A stretch of 64,000 bases of DNA, taken from Macrocystis pyrifera. Lineage: Eukaryota > Sar > Phaeophyceae > Laminariales > Laminariaceae. This document shows positions 35,860 through 47,363 of the stretch, in pieces. Location of the stretch: assembly GCA_031763025.1 (NCBI GenBank), contig JASSKH010000026.1, positions 6,540,934-6,604,933 on the forward strand, written 5' to 3'. Below the pieces are notes generated by a model. That model ran no database searches. It saw nothing but the letters and a program-made list of their open reading frames with translations, and was not told the origin of the DNA. The position numbers and the translations under genes were made by a program. The stretch's first letter is position 1. Each line of letters begins with the position of its first letter.

Positions 35860-38800
35860 TGCGGCTGTAATGACGGTGTATCCATACTATTAATAAAACA
35901 AAGAGCCGTTTTAGAAGTGCACCCACTTTTTCGAATACCAGGTACAAAATACTCGGAACCGGTGAAGGATCGTTTTATTTGGCAATAAATATAGGTTGAG
36001 TCTCGCTTCCACATGAATGCTTATATATTGATGCGTCCCTCACTATACATGCAGTACATGCAACATTAACTGTGTATGATTGATGCAGTATGATTATGTA
36101 TTTACTGTACGAATAGCAATCTTGCAATCTTGATGTGCAGAGGGCACATTCACTGTTGAGAGTTTTTACCGTAGGTACAAAACTTGACCGACGAGAGGTG
36201 GTGAGTCAGGGTAGAAAAGGGTACCGGAGTGAATTCCATTCGAGGTACGTCTTTGTATGGGGCCGAACGAACCTACTGTTGTACATACAGCTGCAGTAGT
36301 AGGTACGGTCGTAGCCCGAAGTTGTTCACAAATATCTGCTGGGGGACCCAACGAGAAATTTTATCGGATTCTTCACGAGCGGGAAGTTCGAACTGACGAC
36401 CATCAGCTGCAGTCCTGCCGACGACGCCATTTATGAATATATGGTACAGTTAGTATTACAGCAGTAGTCGGTTGGGCTACTACTGGTTATGTACCCAAGA
36501 AGTACAGCAATATTGACTGATTTCACTTCTTTCTTCCCGTTCCGTGAAAAACATCAGGGAACCGTTCGTACATCTGACCGAATTGCCGAAATCAGCGGCG
36601 CGCGCACATGCCGCCAGCTTGATCGTGGCGCTAGAGGTGCCCCGACTCTTAGATGGGCGATCTTACCTCGCCGTACCTCGCAAGAGTAGCTCAAATCAAT
36701 TTATGGCGCGACAGTGTGCCCTAGGCCTTCACGACACGAAAATAGCCGGCGTTTTTGTGTTGATCTCGGCTATGCCGGCCGGACGAATATAGAGCTCTTG
36801 TTGTGTACCGCGCTTTCTGCGATCACCCAAAAAGCCCGGGAAAGACCCTGAAGATGACCGTGATCTATCCTGCATGGTGTCCGCTGGCGACATGACGCAC
36901 ACGGCTCACGCCGTGCGCCTGCCCTATGTTCTGCCACGATATATGAGGGACTTTTCCGCAATACGGGATATTATTTTCCCGGTATTTTGCTGGGGCTATA
37001 AAAATCCCTGCAGCGCGAAAAAAACTGAGATTCGGGAATTTTTCTCGAAACGCGAAAAAAAGCATCCGGGTAAACAACTATTATAGGCCTCAAGTAAAGA
37101 ACTAGCCTGTCTGCGCTCGCTGGTGGCAACTGAAGAAGAAATTGAGTGTCGACGCCAAATTGAAGGTTTTGAAAACCGTTGAAGCCCGCATTTTGTTGAG
37201 AAATAAAAGCGAATATTTCCCCCCAAAAAAGAGGAAATTAGGTTTAAGCGGCGAGGAGAAACACCTCAAACTGGGACAGTAGAGGTCTCCATATTGTCGA
37301 TATATAGATGAGTTTCTGGGATTCTTCTCCACAAGAAGCGGGAAACAAAAACAAGCCCCTGCTTGGCTATCCTGGTCCGACCAGATCCCGTTTGCACCTT
37401 GCTCCTCTTTGAAGATGATACTTGTCGGTAGCCATCAAACAAAGTCGTTACTCGACAAAACTTTCAAGTCATCTGATGTACATTTACGTATTTCTAGATG
37501 CAAAACAGAGAGTTTTCCAGCCTGGGCTATAGTTTTGCAATACAGCAGCATACAGCAGCAGATGTCTCACACTACTAATGCAGTGCACTCGTATACATAT
37601 TGCAGAATATAAGTCTCCACAGCAAGTATTAATAGTATCATGGATGTATTTTAGTACGTACGTACAAAACCTACAGCAGCACATACAGTAGTACGTGCGT
37701 ACCGGCAAATCATGGAGAAAAGATCTTCAATATCCCTCCGGGACCAGTACGGCGGAGTACTTTGATATGATTGAAGCAATAACATATTATAGGCTACACG
37801 GGATTACTACTACGTACCCCAGGAGATATCGAGTGCTGCAGAAAAACTGCGGTCTCCGTGTTGTTTTTATTGAACTGACCACAAGGAAGGGTATTTCCCT
37901 ATTTCGTTTTTTGTTTGAACGAAGTGTAAGGAAGGGTCGTTCTTTTTTGCGAGATGTGAGCGCACACGCGCATCGCCCCACTTTGAGCTCGCTATACTTT
38001 CGTTTTTGCTCTCCACAGCTTCCATCTGTTGAGCAAACCAATCTATCGATACCGGCCTGGAGTCGCCTGAAGTTGCCAACATCTTCTTTCCCTATTCTGT
38101 TTGAAGCTTCTCGTACGTCACCTGACAGTGGCTTCGCGCTTGCCTCGAACATCGACAGTGTATTTACCGGCCATCGGCAATGGAGTCCCGACGTACACAT
38201 CAGCTACGCGCTGGTTACTTTGTGCTGTTTTCTGTTATTTTTTGTTTGCTTCGTCGTCTTCCGTTTCGTTTTCGACTTTTTTTGTCTATTAGTTTATTTT
38301 TTGGTCCTCTGGTGCTAATAGCGGATTAAGTATGTTTGTTTTTTTGTTCTCATCTCTGTTCTACACCCCTCACGTAGCTTGCGAGCCTGCAATCTGCGAA
38401 AACCTGCGCATTCTCTTGTGTGTTTTCTTTTCCTGAATTCTTGCTTCCATGCTTGAATCGATTGTTTTTGCTTTTTCCTCTCTCTTCCCATTTTGACTTT
38501 TGATTTTTCCACTTCGTTTTTCGATTTTGTTGTCGTCGAGTTGTTTTTTCACCCTATCTATTTTTTCATGAGTAGTACGCCGTCTTCTCGGTTTATGTGG
38601 CGACTTGTAGAGCGTATCGCATGTACCTGATACGCACGAGCGCGCACCTCACTTTTTATTTTCGTCTGAGGTGTACATGTGCAAGGGTTGTCATGTGTAT
38701 TATTCTTTGCTTGTTTTGTAGTTGCCACCGAGGTATTCTTCTACTCCAGAGCTATTGGAGCCTGTCCTGTGACCACAGAATGCATTGCATTGTGGCGATG

Positions 38801-39690
38801 AGTTAATGTGAGAACAACAACAGCACACGTCAATCGCCATATCTAATCAGTGATGAGCCTCGGATCGCGTAAACGTGGTAATATACTAGTCCGCGGTGGC
38901 CCAAGACCGCCACCCTGAACTGCTGCTGGCTCGCTATACAGCTGGAGGAGGACTGGACGTTTATCAACATCAAGACACCTGCTGCTACGTGCGAAAAGGG
39001 AGCTTCTTCTACGACGAAAGAAACCAAACATCGAAGGTCTACGTACTTCGTTGAAACGTGAGTGACACTTAGTACGGATACCGTGTGCTTTTAAGAGGGT
39101 CTTACGTAGGGCATTCTCCTACTGCTGTAGTTCACTACTGCGGTAGTCTAATTGCTGAAACTGCGACAAAGACACCCTTAGAGCACGATCGCGTGAGGAG
39201 CTTTGAAAATATCAATTCCGCTTTGATTTGTCATAGACGAGGACAGATAATCTCGCACAAAATTCGAGTGAAACTGCTATACGCTGCTGCACAGCAACTC
39301 CACATCAAAACCCCAGCAAGCCTGGGGGTTAGGAGCTCTGCTTAGAGTAGTTCTTTCCGTGGATCGTAATCCTCAGTAACTCTGAGCAACAGCGGTACAG
39401 AAGTTACTCCCGATAAGCGTTCTGCTATCTAACAAAAGGGCGCTGAACGTCGATAAATTTCCAACAGGGCCATCGGCCCCAAAGAGATTTCTTTTTTTGA
39501 CAGTTGTCGCTGGACTCCATGTGGATCTGTGACCCCACACGACCGTTGAAGTGAGCACTATTTCGAATAGTTTCTCCGAGGAGGATGCGACAATTTTTTT
39601 TCGTGTCTTCATCACACAGCAGTACCGCTACCTATTATACCCGGTGCTACTTTCGTACTGCTGTAGAATCATACACGACCGCCTGGCAAC
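35860..39690. other. intergenic sequence upstream of the DsbA-like gene
   Basis: No confident exon was found. An isolated TATA-like ggggctataaaaatcc lies at about 36992. T-rich text near 37860-38580 gives long but chance-like open frames. Palindromic or CAG/TAC-rich fragments occur near 37540-37690. Confidence 0.4.
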
Positions 39691-39704
39691 TACTTCTTAT
39701 CATG

Positions 39705-40550
39705 GAATACTCCACCAACAACAGAGGTGGACACCTGACCAACGCCATCATGGGTCCTCAGAAACTCGACGGGCGGGAGCCAGGTGAATTTCGTGACTGA
39801 CATCAACGACTGCCTGTGGTGCTTGGGATAACACGTCGACATATTGCGAGTCTGATCAAGAGAAAGCCCGTTCAACCAAAAGACTCTCCGGTACGGCTCA
39901 GGCTGCCATCGACAAGGCTGTTGCCGACTTCGACAGGTCGGACGAAGATCTCTACGCCATCCTGAATCTGCTTATAGAGAAACCAGAAGCGCCTCTTGTA
40001 TGTAAGCACGAAGGCACTACTGGTCCAAGCGGGAATGGACAACAAGCCCTACTCGAATTCCTTGGGAAATACAACAAGATCACGAACGAGGTCATTTGGT
40101 CAAAAATCAACCATGGACAAACTAGTGGACTCGCCCATGCAGCTAGGGCAAGACCCTGATGACTTCATGGAGAAGATCCTCGCCCACGTTAAGCTAGAGA
40201 AGATGGATGAACCTATCTCTGACCGCAGATTCAAAGACATGTGCAGGGATTCACTTCGGAGTACAAGACATCAACTTGCTGATGTACCGCGACCCAACGT
40301 TCGACATCGAGCAGATGCAGAGCACGATGCGCCATCTTTACCTGGACGATCTTTATCGCAGCAACGGTGCGAAAGGGAATATCGCTGGTCGCCATGGCAG
40401 CGGAAACATCAACGAGCAGGCACCGCGGACGGGACGGCCATCTCGCCCGCAATTGCTGGAAGGAGCGAGACGAGGGCAAGAAATCTTCCTAGAAGAAGGG
40501 CGCAAGAACCAAAGGGGCCGCTGGACAAAAGTGGTGCTCTGTCCTTAAGA
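39705..40550 (+). pseudogene. copia gag-like fragment
   Basis: One frame reads SGTAQAAIDKAVADFDRSDE then DLYAILNLLIEKPEAPLVC and QQALLEFLGKYNKITNEVIW (about 39895-40100). After a frame change the sequence continues LVDSPMQLGQDPDDFMEKIL then AHVKLEKMDEPISDRRFKDM (about 40113-40242), and in a third frame DIEQMQSTMRHLYLDDLYRS (about 40300-40360). The pattern of short helical segments matches copia-type Gag (UBN2-like) proteins, which build the particle. Frameshifts show it is inactive. Confidence 0.65.
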
Positions 40551-40769
40551 ACACCCCTCACAATGATGAGGGGTGCTACGCACAGGGCGCACCACGCCCG
40601 GAACCCAGAGCTGCTCACGTCGATTCTGTCGTACTGTCTGCCGACTTCCATCCGGTCATCGACGACGAGGAACCTCATACCTGAATTTCGACGATGATTT
40701 TGACCCTGTGATTTTTCAGCGCTGGCGACTGGAAGTGGCGAAGGGATCTCAGACCCCAACCTGAACAGA

Positions 40770-41027
40770 TTCACCATGCTGGTGGACAGCGGAGCCTCGG
40801 ACCACTTTGTGGACGATGAGCTGATCCCAGGTCTACGCCAACGGATGAGAGGCTGCAAGATAATGGACGAACCGAAGCCCACTGCAGGCAAGAAGAAGAT
40901 ATTCGCTACAGCAACAGGCACCATCTGTGGGCACGTCATCGGTCAAGCCACCCTATTCCTGTCCGTATCTTCACTTTCACCGTACCTGGGATGGTCCGCC
41001 ACCTTTTGTCTTCTGCAACAGCAATGA
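40770..41027 (+). pseudogene. copia aspartic protease fragment
   Basis: The frame reads MLVDSGASDHFVDDELIPGL, containing the DSGA active-site triplet of retroviral-type aspartic proteases in the DSGAS(D/N)H context typical of Ty1/copia. It continues with KKKIFATATGTICGHVIGQA, the flap region. The enzyme would process the polyprotein. The frame closes at 41027. Confidence 0.85.
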
Positions 41028-41317
41028 AGTCGGAGGTCAACACCATCCTGCAAAAGGGAAACTCTCACCTCCAGTCAAAGGCAAGATTTCTCTACTGTTG
41101 AGCCAGTATGGAAAGGACGCGGGTATGTGCTCGTTTGACGTGTTACTACCCGTGCCTGAAGGCAAGAACCAGACCAAGACGGTTGTGGTGGCTGTGGGGA
41201 ACCAATTTCACAGCCTAGGGTGACGCGCGCATCCATAAGAGCCAACCCCAATACAGACGACGCTTTCTTCAGCTCACGTACACCCAGGCAGTTGCTCCAT
41301 TCATCAAAACGAGAACG

Positions 41318-41425
41318 TGATGAAGCAGCTCAAGAAGGCACTCATGGATCGCTTCGGAATGGCAAGACATGAGACAAGACAGGGGAGACGTCTGCCTTAA
41401 TCTTCCTCCTTCGATTTCTTGGTCG
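41318..41425 (+). pseudogene. copia reverse-transcriptase fragment
   Basis: The frame contains VMKQLKKALMDRFGM, which resembles the segment just after the catalytic YxDD motif of copia RT, where a helix ends with a (D/E)RFxM pattern. The flanks are broken and no YxDD motif is present, so only this short segment is assigned. Confidence 0.45.
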
Positions 41426-42590
41426 TCAGTTGGATCCACGGCAATGGCGGCACAAGATACAGCCGAACTCTGGTCAACTCCTTATATTCATCAATCGAGG
41501 CCAGGCTACAGTATCTGCGATCGGGTGGCCGGAGGATTCACCACTTTGGGGGGTACAGCAGGGAACTCTGGTAATGTGCAGCTGTACCTCTGGTAGTCTT
41601 TTGAGCAAGCAGTGAACACTTGCAGTGATCGTCCATTGTTCATTTGTTTGTTTTCGGGGCGGCAGGAACTTTCGATCAGTTTGTACTATATTGTAGCGTA
41701 TTGACAAGAAAGCTTTCACGTTTATTAAGACTACCAGGTACTCCTGTAGCAATAATAGTATAGGTACGCACCCATCTCACACAAGGAGGTGATACAGCAG
41801 AACTGAACGATTTTGCGTCCGGTTTTTGTTGTCATGTATGTGTTGAATTCACTCTTAGGATCTCATGCGGTAGGTAGATCATGCACTACAATTGATCATC
41901 CTTGGAACTCATGCAGGTACATGTGCAAGTGCGTGTTCCCAAATGCAACATCGCTATTAATACTTGATGCTGCGTGTGTTTTCTTTTTATCATGTAACGC
42001 TGAGTGAGAAAGTGTATGCTTAAGGGGACGAGGTATTGGAAGATGACGCTTGTCAGTAGCCACTATTGTCGTTACTCGATAACACTCAAGTCATCTGGTA
42101 TACATTTACCCATTTCTAGGTGCAACAGACAGTTTTCCAGTCTGTGGGTTATAGTTTGTTGTTTAATACAGCAGTCTAAGACATAGCAGTTGCTCACAGT
42201 CGCGCAAATGTCTGATGTAAACTGATTGGTTGATTGGTGTGATTTATGTAGCTGAAAATTGTCCTACGGGAATATGCGGTGGGTTTTGGGCTTTCCCCAA
42301 TGGGTTGCATGAAAATATATTTAGATGGTTTTCCACGGTCACAGGGAAGAGGGATGAGAGCCTCCTTGACCTCAGTACCACAATGACACAACCTCTGCAA
42401 CGATAATAACAAGAACAACAACATAATCTCTTCTTTTGCTCCCGCGCCTCATGGCAAGGTTGAGCGATGCATCACCCGGTGCACGAGTTGTTTCCTTACG
42501 CTAGCGAGACCGGTAAGTCAGGATGGCTCGTGCCAAAGGGTGAGCGCTAGGGATGGACTGCTACAGGACGCCGTGCTGAGGGAGACCCGG
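41426..42590. other. no recognised gene
   Basis: The stretch is AT-richer, with scattered short frames and no motif. A short tract ccatttctaggtgcaacag near 42110 resembles atttctagatgcaaaacag near 37490, including neighbouring text, so a minor diverged repeat pair may link 37.4 and 42.0 kb. Confidence 0.4.
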
Positions 42591-42593
42591 TGA

Positions 42594-43618
42594 GAGGTTG
42601 CAAAAATAGGTTTTGAGGTGACTGCTGACGCAGCAGCAGCACTACCACCAGCAACAGCTATTCAGCGAACCCTACTACAAGATCACTACCAACAGCAACA
42701 GTACCAGCAGCAGCAGCGTTTTCACGAGTACCACCAGCAACAGCAGTACAGCGACCACTACTACCCGCAAGATCATTTCCAGCAGGAGCAGCAGCAGCGG
42801 CAGTAGCAACAACATTCCATTCAGCGAGACCCGGCCGCCGTTAGTTACGCACGACAAGTAGAAGTTAGAGCAGATGGGAGAGGAGCGCCAGCCCAGGAGA
42901 GCAACGTCCCACCATCTAGTGCAACACCCTTGACTGTGATTTCGTCGAGCGAAAAATCGGGCGCAGGGTATGCAGTGGATTTATCCGCGTTCCCGACGCT
43001 GTATGTGCAATATCGACAAGCAATCAATGACTACATCATGAAGGTAAAACGTGAAGCTGTGCAGGAAGAGATGGAACTAGCGCGTGTAGCGGCAATCACA
43101 GGGTTTTGTCATCGAAAATTCCGAAGCAGGCGGTTAATCTTCCGTTTGGGAAACAAGAGTAGCAGCAGGTGGTGACCGTGGAGGAGAGTGTATTTTGCAG
43201 CTAAGCAATGGAGACCTGGTGAGGCGTGAGGAGGAGCTGGTTGGGGGTGATGAAGAAGTGGAAAAGGGTGAAATCAGGAGGAGCATGGACTAGAACCGAT
43301 GAAGCCGCAGGAGGAGCAACAACGTCAGGAGGAAACACCAGCTTGGACTTCTCCCGCGCCATGGCCGTCCCCATTGCCCGATGAGCGCGAGGACGAGCAA
43401 GGTGTGAGTCGGGCGCAGCAGATGAACGACATCAGGAGAAGCCACCAGCTTCGGCTTCTCCCGCGCCATGGCCGCCCTCTTTGCCCGATGAGTGCGAGGG
43501 CGAGCATGGCATGAACCAGGCGCAGCAGCAGCAAAGACGTCAGGAGGAGCCACCAGCTTCGACTTCCCCCGCGCCATGGCCGTCCCCATTGCCCCATGAG
43601 AGCGGGGAGGAGGTGTGA
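42594..43618 (+). pseudogene. broken Q-rich / P-rich gene of unknown function
   Basis: A frame starting near 42618 encodes a Gln/His/Tyr-rich region (QQQQRFHEYHQQQQYSDHYY), is interrupted by one TAG at 42804-42806, and continues in the same frame to 43175. The later part includes YAVDLSAFPTLYVQYRQAIN then DYIMKVKREAVQEEMELARV, a likely helix. After a possible acceptor TTTTGCAG at about 43199, another frame reads LSNGDLVRREEELVGGDEEV. The end consists of 108-bp repeats encoding a Pro/Ser/Glu-rich unit (SPAPWPSPLPDERE), the second carrying a 1-bp deletion. I do not recognise the family. It may be a pseudogene, or a spliced gene with real exons and sequence errors. Confidence 0.5.
43316..43617 (+). 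repeat. 108-bp coding tandem repeat, about 2.8 copies
   Basis: The phrase ctcccgcgccatggccg recurs with periods of 107 and 108 bp (43356, 43463, 43571). Each unit contains caccagctt and cgcagcag. The single-base difference between units changes the frame in the middle copy. Confidence 0.9.
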
Positions 43619-44095
43619 GCGGGCTTTGGTTTTTGAGCAGCTTCGTGGGCTGGGGAACGGAGCCGGGATGTCGGCATCTTACGCGGCCGAGAAGAACGCG
43701 GGTACGTACGCGAGAAAGACCAGGTCACCGCATGTTAAGAGTAAGGCATGTATTCTTCATTTTTCTCTGATAAGTTTTTTATGTGACTAAATGAGCAACT
43801 CCAGTCACTTATAGTCTCACTATTAAATAATAGACTACTTCATCGATTGTACCAGGTACCACATATAAGCATTCGTTCTGACTGGTACCAGGTAGGCTGG
43901 TATGTACGCTACCACACGTACATGTAGACCTTGATTGTTTGAGTTATTTTAGGTTTTTCCTGGAATTAATGTTGTGGCAAATGGATGATTGTGAATCAGC
44001 ATCTCTGTTTGCGTAAACATCACATACGTGCGTATGAACTTTCAGCGCCAGGTATTTGATATTGTTCTTTTTTTTGGTTTTTGGTGCTCAATCCA
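43619..44095. other. no recognised gene
   Basis: AT-rich sequence containing a dense TACCAGGTACC cluster at 43848-43895. Confidence 0.45.
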
Positions 44096-44097
<2 letters not shown>

Positions 44098-44128
<31 letters not shown>

Positions 44129-44441
44129 CATCAGCACTTTTACTTTCCACCCCACTCGTAGGAGGTTTTACCCTCGACGGTCTTCTGGACAAGCCGTGGT
44201 CACAGGTGTCGTCCCTTCTCCCCCCCCCCCGTACGTGCCTTTAGTTTTTATCGTGCATAGGGTTCAGCATTCCCGCTGCTCGTCGATTTTCATCGAATGT
44301 ACAGCTAACTCACGCTCTCGGGCTTTCCGCTAATCAATTTTATGCAAGAAAAAGGCCTTATGAGCATGCACTCGGTGAGACTCGAACTCACGAAATTGAT
44401 CTTGATAGGCTCGCGGACCACCTACCAAGCCACCGGGGACG
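44098..44441 (-). repeat. tRNA-derived SINE, copy 2 with poly-A tail
   Basis: On the minus strand the head is gtccccggtggcttggtagg (A-box-like) followed by gtgagttcgagtctcaccga (B-box GTTCGAGTC). The conserved body (cgcgagagcgtgagtta-like, gcgcagaatgccg-like segments) runs to a 3' tail of about 28 A, seen as the T-run at 44099-44128 on the plus strand. A tRNA-like head plus poly-A tail indicates a Pol III-transcribed SINE mobilised by a LINE. Confidence 0.87.
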
Positions 44442-44694
44442 CCGGTGGATGTACTTGATATGTTATACGTACGCACTATATCTCTGGATGGAATGCGCGT
44501 AGCGTTTTCCTGTGGAAATTCCGTACAAGATACGTACCTGGTATATATATATATATTTTTGGGTTTTAATACTGCTTTGGGGATAGGAATAAACTGTAAG
44601 CAAGCACTGGGCCCAATGTCTAGCAGACGACCTGAGGGTTTTTCAAGCCACCTAGGGGTCCACGGAAAGCTCCCCTGTGCTGTTCGGAGTTGAG

Positions 44695-44874
44695 CGTGTT
44701 ATGCCGAGGGCGGTTGAGAAGAGCGGGAAGTGGTACCGGGGGGTCATCGAAGCGGCGGACTGTTTCATGGCGAGGTGGCACAGGGACGAGGCGCAGAGAA
44801 GCCGGCTGCGCCACGCAGCTGAGGGAGCCAAGACAGCGACAAGGAGAGAGGGGGACGGGGGATGCAGCTGTCGA
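44695..44874 (+). other. coding-like block ending at the gap, unassigned
   Basis: The plus frame reads MPRAVEKSGKWYRGVIEAAD then CFMARWHRDEAQRSRLRHAA. Amino-acid composition looks coding, with GC-rich third positions unlike the surrounding sequence. I do not recognise it. It could be an exon of a plus-strand gene lost in the gap. Confidence 0.35.
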
Positions 44875-44974
44875 NNNNNNNNNNNNNNNNNNNNNNNNNN
44901 NNNNNNNNNNNNNNNNNNNNNNNNNNNNNNNNNNNNNNNNNNNNNNNNNNNNNNNNNNNNNNNNNNNNNNNNNN
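44875..44974. other. assembly gap (100 N)
   Basis: Exactly 100 undetermined bases, the usual length for a gap of unknown size. It cuts the downstream part of the CLASRP homologue. Confidence 1.
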
Positions 44975-45063
44975 CCCCCGTCCTCGTCCCCATCGCTCTC
45001 GGAGCTGAGCAGAGAGCCGTCGTCGTCGTCGCCGTCGTCGCTCCCGGCTTTCTTGCGGGAAGA
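44975..45063 (-). CDS. CLASRP: CLASRP homologue, candidate exon 10 (cut by gap)
   Basis: After an acceptor GAAAACAG at 45064 the minus strand encodes SSRKKAGSDDGDDDDGSLLS then SESDGDEDG, running into the gap. Acidic and Ser/Arg/Lys-rich sequence is expected in the C-terminal half of CLASRP. Phase 0 agrees with the preceding donor at 47364 if that exon is read in its second frame. The link is plausible, not proven, because low-complexity sequence gives little homology signal. Confidence 0.45.
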
Positions 45064-45111
45064 CTGTTTTCGGTTCGAGCGACGAGCGAGGTTTTGGTGT
45101 ATTATGGTACG

Positions 45112-45285
45112 GTTTGTAGGAAGTGTATGATTTGCAGGAAGCGTACGATTCGTAGGAAGGGTATGATTCGTAGGAACGGTACGGTTTGTGAAACGGTATG
45201 ATTTATAGGAAGGGTGTGACTTGTAGGAAGCGGGTGGTTCGTAGGAAGGGTAAGCTTTGTAGGAAGGGGGTAGGATGTTTGTAGC
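45112..45285. repeat. 19-20-bp minisatellite
   Basis: About nine variable copies of a unit like ggaagggtatgattcgta are arranged head to tail. It lies in intron 9 of the CLASRP homologue. Confidence 0.9.
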
Positions 45286-45384
45286 ATGCAGGAAGGTAGA
45301 TCGTCTAGATCCCAACCTGCCATTATGATATGTTGCAGGTGGTTTCACAGGATGTAGGAAACGGTTGGTGTCACACACCGGACA

Positions 45385-45712
45385 GATCATCTACAGATAG
45401 ATCATCTACAGATATATCATCTACAGATATATCATCTACAGATATATCATCTACAGATATATCATCTACAGATATATCATCTACAGATATATCATCTACA
45501 GATATATCATCTACAGATATATCATCTACAGATAGGTCATCCACAGATAGATCATCTACAGATATATCATCTAAAGATAGGTCATCCACAGATAGATCAT
45601 CTACAGACAAATCATCTACAGATAGATCATCTACAGATAGACCATCTACAGATAGGTCATCTACAGATAGATCATCTACAGACAGATCATCTACAGATAG
45701 ATCATCTAGATC
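45385..45712. repeat. 15-bp minisatellite, about 22 copies
   Basis: The unit is gatatatcatctaca with variants gatagatcatctaca and gataggtcatccaca. The first copies alternate two variants and the centre is homogeneous, suggesting recent expansion. Because 15 is divisible by three, both strands are open (Ser-Ser-Thr-Asp-Ile repeats), but it lies in an intron. The array is flanked on both sides by diverged direct copies of tctagatcccaacctgcc (45306 and 45706). Confidence 0.95.
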
Positions 45713-45734
45713 TTAGCCTGCCGATAAGATATGT

Positions 45735-46053
45735 TGTGCACGCTCTGTATAGTACAGATCCAACCCAGAAAACATGTCCTAGATCATGCAGGTTGTTCGG
45801 CGCCCACCCGGGAACATGAGCTAGATCATACAGATCATACAGTTCAGGAATAGATCATCTATCCGCCACTGAAAGATCTAGATCATAAACTGTGAATGGT
45901 CTCTCCGAGATGGGGCAAATTTGGCTGTGAATCGGAGCGAAAATGCGGATAGAATTTCAACCGGATTCGGCAAAGCGCATTCATAAATCGGACAGCTTGA
46001 ATTTCGAGCGAAATCGAACAACCGAAGCCAGCCGGGCAGGCAAATCAAGCCCC

Positions 46054-46090
<37 letters not shown>

Positions 46091-46465
46091 ACTGAAGGGG
46101 GCGATATAGCCGGTAAAAGAGGACACAAAAAAATCGCTAAACGTTCACAACCATTTGGCGACTCCGATATCGATTGAATCGTATGAATCGACCTACTCAT
46201 AGCCATATACCAGGTGTTTTCAAAGTGTGGCTAGGGGGAAAGGTAACACGCATCGGGCAAATCAAGCATAGATCAGATAGACCATCTACACTTCGTGACC
46301 TAGATATTTCAGGGCAGATACATCATCTAATCCTGATCTGTATGATCTGTGTGATCTAGCTCATGTTCCCGGGTGGGATTCGCTCAACCTGCGAAAATCT
46401 ACAGTAGGAACTGTGTCCCAGGTTAGATCTGTACATATACTACAGCGGCATACAGATCCTGAACA
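45735..46465. repeat. fold-back structure: inverted arms around a poly-C loop
   Basis: The left arm (about 45740-45890) and right arm (about 46280-46460) are inverse copies sharing ctcatgttcccgggtggg, a cagatcatacagat-like motif and cagatccaaccc-like text. Between them lies a 34-base C-run at 46056-46089. A third copy of the arm, in the right-arm orientation, is at 51.54-51.73 kb. Confidence 0.82.
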
Positions 46466-46754
46466 GCTCCTCACAATAGCAGCTGAGTAACTATTACGGG
46501 GGGCCATAGTAAATAGGACCTACGGTACACACAAAAACCTATATACTTCCCCATTTTTACTAACAATATTTGGTCTTATTTACCATGGTCCCCCCCGAAA
46601 CACACCGATCACGATCTGTTCGACGTGAGCAAGTTTTACCCCACCACCCCACAAAAGACCACCGACAAAAAAAAAAGCCCATCGCAACAGCAACACTACC
46701 AACACCATCAACACTAAGCACCAGCCACAACCGCACCAACACCAAAACCGGACG

Positions 46755-46784
46755 CTCCTCCCCCCCCCCCCCCCCCCCCCCCCC
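46755..46784. repeat. poly-C tract
   Basis: A C-run of about 24 bases in intron 9 of the CLASRP homologue, next to Thr/Pro-coding-like but meaningless simple sequence. Confidence 0.9.
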
Positions 46785-47119
46785 GGCCCCAAATCACACC
46801 CTGGACAGTTGCTGCTGCAAACAGCTTAATGCTTCTACAATTTGTTTCCGGGAATGATCTATGAATATCAGCACGATTTGTTCGAGCAATAGGTGTCGGA
46901 GGTTGTCTATACTAGTAGTATTCGTCGACCAGGATTGATTTCGCAGGCCGCCTACTATCCCTACAGTAGTATGTGTACAGACGAGGGGTTTCGTGGCCTA
47001 TCTGTTAATAGAAATTCGCCAACCACAATTGATTTCCCAACCAAATTTTCAAGGCATTCGACGCTGTCATCCATAATGCGAGAAAATACGCACGAGGGGC
47101 CGAAGCCCGCCTCACTACA

Positions 47120-47312
47120 GAGCAGTTCGTAGTAGGATGCAGCTCTTACCCATTATGCGACTCGCCGAACACCTCACGGCGCTCGGCGCTTCGTGTTTCG
47201 TGCAAGCGATGCCTGCCTGATCGGTGAAAACCCGACGTGCTCCGTCCCGGCATTGTTGGGATGCGAGGGTCTATGGTCATACGACTACGGCCATGCATAA
47301 TACCTGGTAATG
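47120..47312 (-). repeat. dispersed poly-G-associated repeat, partial copy 2
   Basis: It shares ggtgaaaacccgacgtgctc, the phrase ggatgcgagggtctatggtc and acgactacggccatgcat with copy 1, in the same orientation, and lacks the distal half. Confidence 0.85.
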
Positions 47313-47363
47313 AGTACCCCCCCCCTTCCCGCCAACCAACACTAACAACGCCATCCATGTTAC

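Larger units (their letters stand above)
39700..41420 (+). mobile_element. Ty1/copia LTR retrotransposon, decayed internal fragment
   Basis: Gag-like, protease and reverse-transcriptase fragments occur in the Ty1/copia order, but frames change repeatedly. The integrase and most of RT that should lie between protease and the RT fragment are missing, so a large internal deletion has occurred. No LTRs were identified. Confidence 0.75.

Noticed and set aside
36985..37010. TATA-box-like ggggctataaaaatcc
   Set aside because: No gene start or LTR structure was found downstream, so a promoter call is not supported.
37695..38318. 207-codon plus-strand frame with hydrophobic Phe-rich end
   Set aside because: The end is T-rich low-complexity DNA that yields Phe/Leu/Val by composition; there is no domain or splice support.
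45330..45716. Open frames on both strands encoding Ser-Ser-Thr-Asp-Ile or Ser-Val-Asp-Asp repeats
   Set aside because: They result from a 15-bp minisatellite whose length is divisible by three; it lies in an intron and has no start context or partner exon.
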